Below, piece by piece: positions 52,563 through 61,659 of a DNA stretch of 64,000 bases (the stretch's first letter is position 1; every line of letters begins with the position of its first letter). Below the pieces are notes generated by a model. It ran no database searches, was not told the origin of the DNA, and saw nothing but the letters and a program-made list of their open reading frames with translations. The stretch comes from Actinoplanes sp. M2I2. GTDB taxonomy: Bacteria; Actinomycetota; Actinomycetes; Mycobacteriales; Micromonosporaceae. The position numbers were made by a program, and so were the translations under genes. Where the stretch lies: positions 186,001 to 250,000 of the forward strand of contig NZ_JALPVJ010000005.1 of NCBI RefSeq assembly GCF_023544445.1. Direction: 5' to 3'.

Positions 52563-53567
52563 ATGCGCAAGAATCAAGCCATGCCGCATCGGATTGCCGT
52601 CCTCGCCCTCGACGGCGTGGTTCCCTTCGACCTAGGCGCGGCCACGCAGGTCTTCGGCGCGGCCCGCGATGCCGACCAGCGAAGGCTCTACGACGTGGTG
52701 GTCTGCGGCACCGGCGCGGTCCGCGCGACGTCCGGCTTCACGATCGTTCCCGACCACGACCTCGGCGCGCTCGAGACGGCCGACACGGTGGTCGTCCCCG
52801 GCGTCGACGCCGGGAGCACCGTCACCGACGGGACACTGCGGGAGGACGTACGGGAAGCGTTGCGAGCCGCGGCCGCACGCGGGGCCCGGATCGTGTCCAT
52901 CTGCACCGGCGCCTCGGTGCTCGCCGCGGCCGGGCTGCTCGACGGCCGGCCGGCGGCCACGCACTGGCTCTGGGGCAAGCGGATCGGCGGGCTGTATCCC
53001 AAGGTGCGGTGGAACCTCGACGTGCTCTTCGTCGACGACGGCGACATCCTCACCTCGGCCGGCGTGGGCGCGGGGGCCGACCTCTGCCTGCACATCGTGC
53101 GCAACGACCACGGCGCCGAGGTCGCCAACCGGGCGGCCCGGCGCTGCGTCCTGCCGCCCTGGCGGGACGGCGGTCAGGCTCAGTTCATCGAGCGGCCGGT
53201 GCCGCACTCCGACGGCACAGGCACCGCGCCGACCCGGGCCTGGACGCTCGACCGGCTGGCCGACCCGGTGAGCCTGGAGGAGATGGCCGAGCACGCGCGG
53301 ATGAGCGTGCGGACCTTCACCCGGCGGTTCCGCGAGGAGACCGGCACCAGCCCGCGGCAGTGGTTGCTGCGGCAACGCATCGCGCATGCTCAAGTGCTGC
53401 TCGAGTCGACCGATCTGGGAGTCGAGACCGTCGCCCGCCGCTCGGGGCTGGGCAGCGCGACCGCGTTGCGGCAGCATCTGCAGGCCGCGATCGGGGTGGC
53501 GCCGACGGCGTACCGGAGAACCTTCCGGCAACCGATGCGACCCGTATCCTCACTTTCCGCATCTTAG
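52563..53567 (+). CDS. GlxA-family AraC-type regulator (DJ-1/PfpI + HTH)
   Basis: 334 residues from ATG 52563 (GGAAGG five bases upstream); ATG 52581 would remove six residues. Residues about 8-185 form a class I amidotransferase-like domain (RIAVLALDGVVPFDLGAATQVF, then VVVPGVDAG and IVSICTGASVLAAAGLLDGR, with Cys in the nucleophile-elbow position). Residues about 225-320 are two AraC helix-turn-helix motifs (VSLEEMAEHARMSVRTFTRRF, then TDLGVETVARRSGLGSATALRQH). Such regulators sense small metabolites, often quaternary amines or catabolites. Likely target: the divergent MFS gene. Confidence 0.88.
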   Translation: MRKNQAMPHRIAVLALDGVVPFDLGAATQVFGAARDADQRRLYDVVVCGTGAVRATSGFTIVPDHDLGALETADTVVVPGVDAGSTVTDGTLREDVREALRAAAARGARIVSICTGASVLAAAGLLDGRPAATHWLWGKRIGGLYPKVRWNLDVLFVDDGDILTSAGVGAGADLCLHIVRNDHGAEVANRAARRCVLPPWRDGGQAQFIERPVPHSDGTGTAPTRAWTLDRLADPVSLEEMAEHARMSVRTFTRRFREETGTSPRQWLLRQRIAHAQVLLESTDLGVETVARRSGLGSATALRQHLQAAIGVAPTAYRRTFRQPMRPVSSLSAS

Positions 53568-53625
53568 CTTTGACCCGTGATGTCCGATCAGTAAGGCGAA
53601 CACCCGTCGCCGACCTGAGGATGTC

Positions 53626-55293
53626 ATGGACCAGACCTTCCGCCCGCTGCTCGACGCGCTCAAGCAGATCGGGATCGATCCGCTGGCCGTGGACTCGGCC
53701 GCGGAGGAAGCACAGCGCAGCGGCCGGTCCGTGCGCGCGGTCCTCATCAACGACCAGGTCGTCACCGAGGAGCAGCTGACCGACGCGGCCGCCCGGGCCT
53801 TCGGCATCAACACGGTCGACCTGGTCAGCTTCACGCCCGACCCGGCCGCGCTCAAGAAGATCCCGCTGCCCGTCGTGCTGCGCCACCGCGTGCTCGGCCT
53901 CTCGATGTCCGACGGCGAGCTGGTCGTCGGGGTCACCGACCCGGGCGACGTGTTCGCGCTGGACGACGTCCGCGCGGCCACGGGCATGGTCATCCGCCCG
54001 GTCGTGGTGGCCCGCAGCGAGGTCCGCCGGATCATCGAGCGTCTGCAGCGTGAGTCGAGCGACCTGGGCGACCTGGCCGAGACCGACACCGAGTCGCAGA
54101 CCGGCATGTCCGCGCAGGCGACCAGCTCGGACGACGCCCCGATCGTGCGCTACGTCAACAGCCTGATCGAGCAGGCCGTCATGAACCGCGCCTCCGACCT
54201 GCACCTCGAGCCCACCGAGGACGACATGCGGGTGCGTTACCGCATCGACGGCGTGCTGCACGAGGTGGACATCGTGCCGCGTGGCGTGATGGCCGCGCTG
54301 ACCTCGCGCATCAAGATCATGTCGGGCGTCGACATCACCGAGAAGCGAGTCCCGCAGAACGGCCGCATCACCGCGCTCATCCGCGACCGCTCGGTCGACC
54401 TGCGAACCGCCACGCTGCCCACGGTGTGGGGCGAGAAGCTCGTGCTCCGCGTGCTCGACACCGGCGGCATCGACCTCGACATGAACAAGCTGGGCTTCAC
54501 CCAGCACAACCTGGACCGGTTCGCCGCGTCGTTCACCAAGCCGCACGGCATGCTGCTGGTGACCGGCCCGACCGGCTCCGGCAAGTCGACGACGCTCTAT
54601 GCCACGCTCGGCAAGATCAGCAAGCCCGAGGTCAACGTGATCACCGTCGAGGACCCGGTCGAGTACCGCCTCCGCGGGGTCAACCAGGTGCAGGTCAACG
54701 CCAAGGCCGGCCTGACGTTTGCCGCCGTGCTGCCGGCCATCCTGCGTTCCGACCCGGACGTCGTGCTGATCGGCGAGATCCGGGACGGCAACACGGCCCA
54801 GATCGCGGTCGAGGCCTCCCTCACCGGTCACCTCGTGCTCTCCACGCTGCACACCAACGACGCGCCGGGCGCGGTCACCCGTCTCACCGAGATGGGCATC
54901 GAGCCGTTCCTGGTCGGGTCGTCGCTCGACTGCGTGCTGGCCCAGCGGCTGGCCCGCCGGCTCTGCGACTGGTGCAAGGAGGCGTACGTGCCGAGCGAGG
55001 AGGAGCTCGTCGGCGCGCGCTGGCCGTTCGAGGACCTGGCCGTGCCCGAGGCGCTCTACCGGCCCGTGGGCTGTCGCAACTGCGCCAACACGGGCTACCG
55101 CGGCCGGATCGCACTGCACGAGGTCATGCCGATCAGCCCCGAGATCGAGGCGCTGACCATTCGCCGGGCCTCGGCCAACGAGATCCGCGAGGTGGCCCTC
55201 TACCAGGGGATGTACGAGTTGCGCGCGGACGGCCTGGCCAAGGCGTCGGGCGGGCTCACGTCGGTCCGCGAGGTGTCCCGGGTCGCCATCTGA
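53626..55293 (+). CDS. pilB: Type IV pilus extension ATPase PilB
   Basis: 555 residues. The N-terminal domain (about 5-150) is the MshEN/GspE-N type, which in some homologues binds c-di-GMP (DQVVTEEQLTDAAARAFG). The central ATPase has Walker A VTGPTGSGKSTTLYATL, the Asp box, Walker B DVVLIGEIRDGNTAQIAVEASLTGH and the two His boxes. Near the C-terminus four cysteines in two CxxC pairs (CDWCKEAY, CRNCANTG) bind zinc as in PilB. It forms a hexamer at the inner face of the membrane and drives pilin polymerisation. First gene of the pilus operon. Confidence 0.95.
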   Translation: MDQTFRPLLDALKQIGIDPLAVDSAAEEAQRSGRSVRAVLINDQVVTEEQLTDAAARAFGINTVDLVSFTPDPAALKKIPLPVVLRHRVLGLSMSDGELVVGVTDPGDVFALDDVRAATGMVIRPVVVARSEVRRIIERLQRESSDLGDLAETDTESQTGMSAQATSSDDAPIVRYVNSLIEQAVMNRASDLHLEPTEDDMRVRYRIDGVLHEVDIVPRGVMAALTSRIKIMSGVDITEKRVPQNGRITALIRDRSVDLRTATLPTVWGEKLVLRVLDTGGIDLDMNKLGFTQHNLDRFAASFTKPHGMLLVTGPTGSGKSTTLYATLGKISKPEVNVITVEDPVEYRLRGVNQVQVNAKAGLTFAAVLPAILRSDPDVVLIGEIRDGNTAQIAVEASLTGHLVLSTLHTNDAPGAVTRLTEMGIEPFLVGSSLDCVLAQRLARRLCDWCKEAYVPSEEELVGARWPFEDLAVPEALYRPVGCRNCANTGYRGRIALHEVMPISPEIEALTIRRASANEIREVALYQGMYELRADGLAKASGGLTSVREVSRVAI

Positions 55294-55416
55294 GGGCCCG
55301 AAACCCTATCCCGTACGCCCGGGCAACGCCCGAAAACGTCAGAACAGCCCCTAAACCGGCTCCGGAAGTTGCCGAATACAAGAGGCGTCCCGAACCGACG
55401 AAGAGAGCCGGTGGAG

Positions 55417-56550
55417 ATGTACCAGACCGACACGATGGTGCCGCAGCAGGCGGCGCCCCAGGAAGCGGCGCCCGCGCCGGACGGCCTGGCCGTGCTCAAC
55501 CAGATGCTCGTCACGCTCGTCGAGTCGCGCGGCTCCGACCTCCACCTCACGGTCGGCACCCCGCCGATGATCCGGGTGAACGGCTCGCTGCGCCCGATCG
55601 AGGGCTACGGCAACCTGAACTCGGCCGACACCGCCCTGCTGTGCCGGGCCGCCATCTCGGCCGACCAGTGGGGGACCTTCCAGCGCGTGCAGGAGCTCGA
55701 CTTCGCGCACAGCATCGTGGGCGTCTCCCGCTTCCGCGGCAACCTCTATGTCCAGCGCAACTCGTGCGGCGCGGTCTTCCGGGCCATCCCGCACGAGATC
55801 AAGCCGCTGGACGAGCTGGGCATGCCCGACTCGGTGTCCCGCTTCGCCCACCTGCCCCGCGGCCTGGTGCTGGTGACCGGCCCGACCGGGTCGGGCAAGA
55901 CCACGACCCTGGCCTCGATCCTCGACCTGGCCAACCGCAGCCGGGCCGACCACATCGTCACGATCGAGGACCCGATCGAGTTCCTCCACCCGCACAAGCG
56001 CAGCGTGGTCAACCAGCGCGAGGTCGGCGCGGACACCGAGACCTTCGCCTCGGCGCTCAAGCACGCGCTGCGGCAGGACCCCGACATCATCCTCGTCGGC
56101 GAGCTGCGCGACCTGGAGACCACGGCCACGGCCCTGACCGCGGCCGAGACCGGTCACCTCGTGCTGGCCACCCTGCACACGCAGAGCGCCACCCAGACCA
56201 TCGACCGCGTCATCGACATCTTTCCGCCGCACCAGCAGCTGCAGATCCGCGCCCAGCTGGCCGCCTCGCTCCAGGGTGTGATCACTCAGGCCCTGGCGCC
56301 ACGCGCGGACAACAAGGGCCGGGTCGTGATCGCCGAGATCCTGACCGCGACCCCGGCCATCCGCAGCCTGATCCGCGAGGGCAAGTCGCACCAGATCCCC
56401 TCGTTCATGCAGGCCGGCGCGGGCGACGGCATGCTCGCGTTCGACCAGCACCTGGCCGAGAAGGTGCGGGAGCAGGTCGTGACGCTGCCGGCTGCCCTCG
56501 AGCTCTGCCACTCGAAGGAGGAACTCATGCGACTCGTGGGACGGAGCTGA
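55417..56550 (+). CDS. pilT: Type IV pilus retraction ATPase PilT
   Basis: 377 residues from ATG 55417; GTG 55411 and TTG 55369 are alternatives. The N-terminal PAS-like domain (SRGSDLHLTVGTPPMIRVNG) is followed by Walker A VTGPTGSGKTTTLASIL, TIEDPIEFLHPHKRSVVNQRE, Walker B DIILVGELRDLETTATALTAAETGH and LATLHTQSA. The AIRAGSL-type C-terminal motif appears as PAIRSLIREGK. It powers pilus retraction, which underlies twitching and attachment. It lacks the zinc cysteines of PilB, which is normal. Co-transcribed with pilB, 123 bp downstream of it. Confidence 0.93.
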   Translation: MYQTDTMVPQQAAPQEAAPAPDGLAVLNQMLVTLVESRGSDLHLTVGTPPMIRVNGSLRPIEGYGNLNSADTALLCRAAISADQWGTFQRVQELDFAHSIVGVSRFRGNLYVQRNSCGAVFRAIPHEIKPLDELGMPDSVSRFAHLPRGLVLVTGPTGSGKTTTLASILDLANRSRADHIVTIEDPIEFLHPHKRSVVNQREVGADTETFASALKHALRQDPDIILVGELRDLETTATALTAAETGHLVLATLHTQSATQTIDRVIDIFPPHQQLQIRAQLAASLQGVITQALAPRADNKGRVVIAEILTATPAIRSLIREGKSHQIPSFMQAGAGDGMLAFDQHLAEKVREQVVTLPAALELCHSKEELMRLVGRS

Positions 56551-56554
56551 CGTC

Positions 56555-57787
56555 ATGCCGGCCACCAAGGTCTACCGGTACAGCAGCATCGACGGCGCCG
56601 GCCACCGGGCCAAGGGCACCGTCGAGGCGCCGAACGAGGCCGCGGCCACCAACCTGCTGAAGCAGCGCGGCGAGACACCGCTGGAGCTCACGGAGTCCGG
56701 CAAGGGTCTCGACATGGAGATCAAGATCCCGGGCTTCGGCAACCGGATCAAGCTCAAGGATCTCGCTGTCTTCGCTCGTCAGTTCGCCACGATGACCGCG
56801 TCCGGCATGTCGCTGCTGCGGTCGCTGTCCATCCTCGAGGAGCAGAGCACCTCGCCGCCGTTGAAGAAGGCGCTGGGCGAGCTCCGTACGGACGTGGCCG
56901 CGGGCACCTCGCTGTCGTCCTCGATGGCCAAGCACGACCGGGTCTTCCCGCGCCTCATGATCGCCATGGTCCGGGCCGGGGAGACCGGCGGTATGATCGA
57001 CCGCGCTCTCGAGCAGATCGCGGACAGCCTGGAGAAGGACACCGCGCTCCGGGGCAAGATCAAGAGCGCGATGACCTATCCGGCGATCGTGCTGTCGTTC
57101 ACCTTCCTGCTGATCGCCGCGGTGCTGATCTTCATCGTGCCGATCTTCGAGGCCATGTTCGCCAACCTCGGCGGCCAGCTGCCGGCGATCACCCAGTTCC
57201 TGGTCGACGCGAGCCACAACATGTGGTGGATCGGGCCGCTGATCCTGACCGTGGGCATCAGCGGATCGGTCTTCTACAAGCGGCAGATGCGCGCCAGCGA
57301 AGAGTTCCGTCTCAAGGTCGACCGCATCAAGGTCAAGGCGCCGGTCTTCGGCCCGCTGTTCCGCAAGCTCGCGATGAGCCGCTTCGCCCGCAATCTGGGG
57401 CTGCTGCTCAACGTGGGTGTGCCGGTGATGCAGGCGCTCACCGTGGTCGGCGAGACCACGGGCAACGAGGTCATCAACGTGGCGATGAAGGACGTGCAGG
57501 CCGCCGTCCGCGACGGCCACACGATGTCGTCGGCCCTGCGCAACCACCCCATCTTCCCGACCATGGTCACGCAGATGATCGAAGTCGGCGAAGAAAGCGG
57601 CCAAATCAGTCAGATGCTGGACAAGGTTGCCGATTTCTATGACAGGGAAGTCGACAGTGCCGCCGAATCCCTGACCGCCTCGATCGAACCGATCATGGTG
57701 CTCGTCATGGGCGCCGTGGTAGGCGGGATGGTGATCTGTCTCTACCTACCGATGTTCACCATTTATCAGAACATTCAGAGCAACTGA
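56555..57787 (+). CDS. pilC: Type IV pilus platform protein PilC
   Basis: 410 residues, four bases after pilT. The two GspF domains are recognisable, each about 120 residues, with FARQFATMTASGMSLLRSL and FARNLGLLLNVGVPVMQAL, and with the GETGGMIDRAL/GEESGQISQML pairs. Three membrane helices lie near residues 175-200, 225-245 and at the C-terminus. The N-terminal cytoplasmic part starts with YRYSSIDGAGHRAKGTVEA. PilC couples the ATPases to pilin insertion in the membrane. All typical features are present. Confidence 0.95.
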   Translation: MPATKVYRYSSIDGAGHRAKGTVEAPNEAAATNLLKQRGETPLELTESGKGLDMEIKIPGFGNRIKLKDLAVFARQFATMTASGMSLLRSLSILEEQSTSPPLKKALGELRTDVAAGTSLSSSMAKHDRVFPRLMIAMVRAGETGGMIDRALEQIADSLEKDTALRGKIKSAMTYPAIVLSFTFLLIAAVLIFIVPIFEAMFANLGGQLPAITQFLVDASHNMWWIGPLILTVGISGSVFYKRQMRASEEFRLKVDRIKVKAPVFGPLFRKLAMSRFARNLGLLLNVGVPVMQALTVVGETTGNEVINVAMKDVQAAVRDGHTMSSALRNHPIFPTMVTQMIEVGEESGQISQMLDKVADFYDREVDSAAESLTASIEPIMVLVMGAVVGGMVICLYLPMFTIYQNIQSN

Positions 57788-57882
57788 CTGCGCACCACCC
57801 AGGCCGGACTCCCGCCGGCCGAACGGGCCCCCCGCCCGGCAGCACCCGCCCGCCCCACCCTGACGCCATGGAGGCACCCCCA

Positions 57883-58392
57883 ATGCACGACATCATCACC
57901 CGGCTCCGCAACAAGAAGGACGACGAAGGCTTCACGCTCATCGAGCTCCTTGTTGTCGTGGTCATCATCGGCGTGCTGGTTGCCATCGCCGTGCCGGTCT
58001 ATCTGAACTACCGCAAGGGAGCGGCGGACAAGTCCGCGCAGTCCGACGTGCGCGGCGCGGTCAGCACGATCGAGCAGTGGTACACCGACAACGGCAACTC
58101 GTACCCGACGGCCACCACGCTGACGAGCAAGGTCGAGAGCTTCAGCCTGAACACCGCGACCGGCGCGACGAACACCCCCGGCTCGCCCGGCTGGATCACC
58201 CTGTCGGACAAGACCACGATGACCTACAAGCCGGCGGTGACCGGCACCGGCACGGCCCAGACGGCAGCAAGCTATACCGTCTGCGCCAAGAACGAGGGCG
58301 GCAGCGGCAAGGTCTACGTGTACAACAGCGCGGTCGGCGGCTCGGTCAAGGCCCTCACCGGAGCTTCCCCGGACGTCGCCACCTGTCAGTGA
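57883..58392 (+). CDS. pilA: Type IVa-like major pilin
   Basis: 169 residues from ATG 57883 (GGAGG ten bases upstream); a second ATG at 57868 is less likely. The leader of 16 residues is charged (RLRNKKDDEG). Cleavage after Gly16 gives mature pilin beginning FTLIELLVVVVIIGVLVAIAVP, with Phe+1 and Glu+5. The C-terminal half is Thr/Gly-rich and has two cysteines (in YTVCAKN and at the end, ATCQ) that may close a D-loop. The pilus in Actinoplanes zoospores is made from such pilins. Gene follows pilC by 95 bp and precedes its own peptidase. Confidence 0.93.
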   Translation: MHDIITRLRNKKDDEGFTLIELLVVVVIIGVLVAIAVPVYLNYRKGAADKSAQSDVRGAVSTIEQWYTDNGNSYPTATTLTSKVESFSLNTATGATNTPGSPGWITLSDKTTMTYKPAVTGTGTAQTAASYTVCAKNEGGSGKVYVYNSAVGGSVKALTGASPDVATCQ

Positions 58393-58460
58393 CATCCCGT
58401 GACCGGGTGGCGCCGAGCGGCGCCACCCGGCGCACCCCGTAGAGGCCGAGGAGGAACGCG

Positions 58461-59243
58461 ATGCCGCTGATGCTCATCGCCGTCGCCCTGTTCGGTCTCG
58501 CCGTGGGCTCGTTCCTCAACGTCGTGATCTACCGGGTGCCCCGCGACGAGTCGCTGGTGCACCCACGGTCGCACTGCCCGGCCTGCGGGGCCGAGGTCCG
58601 CAACCGGCACAACGTGCCGGTGCTGGGCTGGCTGATGCTGCGCGGCCGGTGCGCCTCGTGCGAGGCGCCGATCAGCCCCCGCTACCCGCTCGTCGAGGCC
58701 GGCACCGCCGTCCTGTTCGTCGCGGTGGCGGCCCGGTTCGGGTTCTCCTGGGAACTGCCCGCCTATCTCTACCTGGCGGCGATCTCGGTGGCGCTGGCCG
58801 CGATCGACCTCGACGTGATGCGCCTGCCCGACAAGATCGTCCTGCCCTCGTACGCGGTGGCCCTGGTCCTGCTCGCCCCCGCGGTGATCGCCGAGCGCAG
58901 CTGGTCGACGGCCGGGCGGGCGCTGCTCGCGGCGGCCGTCCTCTACGCCGGGTACTTCGTCCTCGCGGCCATGCCGCGCGGGATGGGCGGCGGCGACCTC
59001 AAGCTGGCCCCGCTGCTCGGCTTCTATCTCGGCTGGCTCGGCTGGAGCTCGGTGGCCATCGGCGCGTTCGCGGCCTTCCTGCTCGGCGGCCTCGTCGCCG
59101 CGGTGCTCATGCTGCTGCGCCGGGCCAACCGCAAGAGCCGCATTCCCTTCGGCCCGTACATGCTCGCCGGCGCGTTCCTCGCGGTCTTCGCCGGAGCGCC
59201 CATCGCGCAGTGGTACTCGTCCCTGCTCGTCCCCACCGTCTGA
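58461..59243 (+). CDS. pilD: Prepilin peptidase / N-methyltransferase PilD
   Basis: 260 residues with eight probable membrane helices. N-terminal FGLAVGSFLNVVIYRVPR is followed by two CxxC pairs (CPAC 39-42, CASC 64-67), the zinc-binding N-methyltransferase domain. The aspartyl protease dyad is in AAIDLDVMRLPD and GMGGGDLKLAPLLG. It cleaves pilin leaders and methylates the new N-terminal Phe. Both activities are expected because the CxxC domain is intact. ATG 58461 has GAGGAGG-type purines upstream. Confidence 0.95.
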   Translation: MPLMLIAVALFGLAVGSFLNVVIYRVPRDESLVHPRSHCPACGAEVRNRHNVPVLGWLMLRGRCASCEAPISPRYPLVEAGTAVLFVAVAARFGFSWELPAYLYLAAISVALAAIDLDVMRLPDKIVLPSYAVALVLLAPAVIAERSWSTAGRALLAAAVLYAGYFVLAAMPRGMGGGDLKLAPLLGFYLGWLGWSSVAIGAFAAFLLGGLVAAVLMLLRRANRKSRIPFGPYMLAGAFLAVFAGAPIAQWYSSLLVPTV

Positions 59244-59264
59244 ACATCGCAAGGAAGGAGACCG

Positions 59265-60290
59265 ATGGCTGGCGTCATCCCGATCGGGCTGGACATCGGC
59301 ACGTCCTCCATCCGGGCCGTCGAGGTCCGGCGGGCCAAGGACGACTACACGTTGTCCAACTTCGGCCAGGTCCCGCTGCCGCCCGGCGCGGTCACCGGCG
59401 GCGCTGTCCAGGACACCGTCATGGTCGCCTCGGCCCTCAAGCAGCTCTGGGCGGCCTGCAAGTTCGGCACCAAGAACGTCAACCTCGGCGTGACCAACCC
59501 GCAGCTGGTGGTCCGCGAGATGTCGGTGTCCAACCTGCCGGCCAAGGAGATGCGCCAGGCCCTGCCGTTCCAGGTGAAGGACGCGCTCCCGCTGGCCGTC
59601 GAGCGCTCGCTGCTCGACTTCTATCCGCTCGAGGAGCCGGGCGACAACCCGACCGTGCGGGGTCTGCTCATCGCCGTGCCCAAGGAGGCGGTGATGAACG
59701 CGATCGAGGCCGTCGAGAAGGCCGGCCTGCACGTGAAGTCGGTCGACCTGGCCTCGTTCGCGCTGCTGCGCGCCGCCTCGCGGCTGGACACCCAGATCGA
59801 GGCGATCGTCGACATCGGCCTCGACGTCACGAGCCTGGTCGTGCACGCCGACGGCCAGCCGCTGATCGTGCGGACCGTGCCGCGTGGCGGCCAGGAGATC
59901 ACCGACAGCATCGCCACCCGCCTCGGCGTCCCCCAGCCCGAGGCCGAGGAGCTCAAGCGCCGGTACGGCCTGCACGGTGACGGCCGGCCGGACGGGGTGG
60001 AAGCCGCCGAGGAGGCGGTCCGCCCGCTGGTCAGCGAGCTGCGCAGCTCGTTCACCTATCTGGCCTCGAGTGAGCGCCACCTGCAGGTCACCCGGCTCGC
60101 CCTGTGCGGCGGCAGCGCGTTGATGCCCGGCCTGGCCGAGCACCTGCAGAACCAGTTGCGGATCACCGTCATGTACGCCGACGCCGCCAGCCGCCTGCGC
60201 GACACCCGCAAGGGCCGTGAACGCGGCTTCGACAGTTTCGTGCCCTCGGCCGCGGTGTCGATCGGCCTGACCCTGGGAGCGGCAGCCTGA
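59265..60290 (+). CDS. pilM: Type IV pilus assembly protein PilM
   Basis: 341 residues from ATG 59265 (GGAAGGAG upstream). Actin-like ATPase fold: IPIGLDIGTSSIRAVEV at the start (phosphate 1 region), EAIVDIGLDVTSLVVHADGQPLIVRTVPRGG in the middle (phosphate 2) and LALCGGSALMPGLAEHL near the end (adenosine site). Cytoplasmic; PilM binds the N-terminus of PilN and links the assembly complex to the ATPases. It is the first of three overlapping genes, pilM-pilN-pilO. Confidence 0.93.
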   Translation: MAGVIPIGLDIGTSSIRAVEVRRAKDDYTLSNFGQVPLPPGAVTGGAVQDTVMVASALKQLWAACKFGTKNVNLGVTNPQLVVREMSVSNLPAKEMRQALPFQVKDALPLAVERSLLDFYPLEEPGDNPTVRGLLIAVPKEAVMNAIEAVEKAGLHVKSVDLASFALLRAASRLDTQIEAIVDIGLDVTSLVVHADGQPLIVRTVPRGGQEITDSIATRLGVPQPEAEELKRRYGLHGDGRPDGVEAAEEAVRPLVSELRSSFTYLASSERHLQVTRLALCGGSALMPGLAEHLQNQLRITVMYADAASRLRDTRKGRERGFDSFVPSAAVSIGLTLGAAA

Positions 60291-61012
60291 TGACCACCAC
60301 CCAAACCGCCCTGATGCCGGTCGACCCGGCGATCTCCCCGGCCCAGGCCTCCCGGGTCCTGACGATCCGGGCCAACCTGCTGCCCGAGGAGATCCGGGCC
60401 GGTCGCAGCGCCCGCCGCACCCGGTTCGTGCTGATCGGCGCGGTGCTCGCCGTCGTGGCCGGGCTCGGCGGCTGGTACATGGTCGCGGTCCACCAGCTCG
60501 ACACCGCGAACGAGAACCTGACGATGGCCACCGATCAGGTGGCCCGCGCCCAGAACGAGAAGAAGAGGAACTCCGCGGTCACCGGGACCATCACCGACGT
60601 GAAGACCGTGCAGCAGAATCTCAAGGCGCTGATGGCCCTGGACCTGCCGTGGGCCACCGACACCGACCGGCTGCGCGCCGACGCCACGGAGGCCGATGTC
60701 ACCATCGACTCGATCTCCGGGAACCTTATCGAAGACGCCGGCGCCGCGCCGGGCACCCCGGCCGGCGCCGCCCCCGACGCGACCCGGGCCGTCGCGACGC
60801 TCGCGATCACCGGCAAGGCGCCGGACAAGAAGCACGCCGCCGCGTTCCTCGACCTGCTCGCCAAGCACAAGGGTGTGACCGACCCCTATCTGACGACGGC
60901 CTTCGAGGCGCAAGGCAGCCCCGAGGTCACGTACGCCCTCACGGCCAAGTTCACGGCGGCTGCCCTCTGTGGCCGGTTCACCACCGCCTGCGCCCCGACC
61001 GGCGGCAACTGA
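60290..61012 (+). CDS. pilN: Type IV pilus assembly protein PilN
   Basis: 240 residues. Start and pilM stop overlap as TGATG. The N-terminal cytoplasmic part contains VLTIRANLLPEEIRAGR, the equivalent of the INLLP motif that binds PilM. One membrane helix follows (about 42-62), then a coiled coil and a small alpha/beta periplasmic-side domain. In this monoderm the latter lies outside the membrane. An Ala/Pro-rich stretch near 150-165 is not typical but is compatible. Partner of PilO. Confidence 0.85.
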   Translation: MTTTQTALMPVDPAISPAQASRVLTIRANLLPEEIRAGRSARRTRFVLIGAVLAVVAGLGGWYMVAVHQLDTANENLTMATDQVARAQNEKKRNSAVTGTITDVKTVQQNLKALMALDLPWATDTDRLRADATEADVTIDSISGNLIEDAGAAPGTPAGAAPDATRAVATLAITGKAPDKKHAAAFLDLLAKHKGVTDPYLTTAFEAQGSPEVTYALTAKFTAAALCGRFTTACAPTGGN

Positions 61013-61608
61013 TGGATGCCCGGCGTGCGAACCGGATCTGGCTCATCGGCGGGATGGTCGCGATCGTCATTCTCGTGGCCGCCGCCTGGCTCCTCGCCAT
61101 CTCGCCCAAGTTCGCGGAGGCCGACGAGGTGCAGGCGTCCGCCGAGGACGCGTCCATCCAGCTGACCCAGTTGCGCAAGGAGGTGGCCGCGCTCAAGGAC
61201 CAGAACGCGAAGAAGGCCACCTACCAGGCGCAGCTCGACTCCCTGGTGACCCACCTGCCCGAGACCTACGGCATGCCGGTCTTCCTGCGGGCGCTGCAGG
61301 ACGCCGGAGCCGCGACCGACGTCAAGGTCAGCCAGGTCAGTATCGGCGGCACCACCGCCTCGACCCAGGTGCCGGCGGCGGTCGAAGTGCCCATCTCGCT
61401 CACCATCTCCTCCGGGAAACTCGCCAACCTCAGCCGGTTCCTCGTGCAGCTCCAGGAGACGCAGAGCCGGGCCGTCCTGGTGGAAGCGGTCACGATGTCA
61501 GACGACGAAGAAGCCACGGCGAACCTCACGGTCACCGCCTTCTGCACCACTGCCGACCTCTCGGACAGCGCCAAGCGGGACCGCACCGATCTCTGCGCGG
61601 TGGGGTGA
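61012..61608 (+). CDS. pilO: Type IV pilus assembly protein PilO
   Basis: 198 residues. ATG 61012 overlaps the pilN stop as TGATG. A membrane helix (about 10-30, IWLIGGMVAIVILVAAAWLL) is followed by a coiled coil (EDASIQLTQLRKEVAALKDQ) and a ferredoxin-like domain of the PilO type: YGMPVFLRALQDAGAATDVKVS, VEVPISLTISSGKLANLSRFLVQLQ and AVLVEAVTM. Two cysteines lie near the C-terminus (FCTTADLS, DLCAVG). It pairs with PilN. No pilP or pilQ follows, as expected without an outer membrane. Confidence 0.87.
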   Translation: MDARRANRIWLIGGMVAIVILVAAAWLLAISPKFAEADEVQASAEDASIQLTQLRKEVAALKDQNAKKATYQAQLDSLVTHLPETYGMPVFLRALQDAGAATDVKVSQVSIGGTTASTQVPAAVEVPISLTISSGKLANLSRFLVQLQETQSRAVLVEAVTMSDDEEATANLTVTAFCTTADLSDSAKRDRTDLCAVG

Positions 61609-61647
61609 ACCGGGTGGGCGGTCGGTGGACTCCATTGTCACCCTGAG

Positions 61648-61653
61648 TACCCT
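61648..61653 (+). promoter_or_regulatory. Leaderless-type -10 box (TACCCT)
   Basis: TACCCT ends six bases before ATG 61660, and no Shine-Dalgarno is present. It marks a promoter after the pilus operon. Confidence 0.45.
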
Positions 61654-61659
61654 GCCCGT

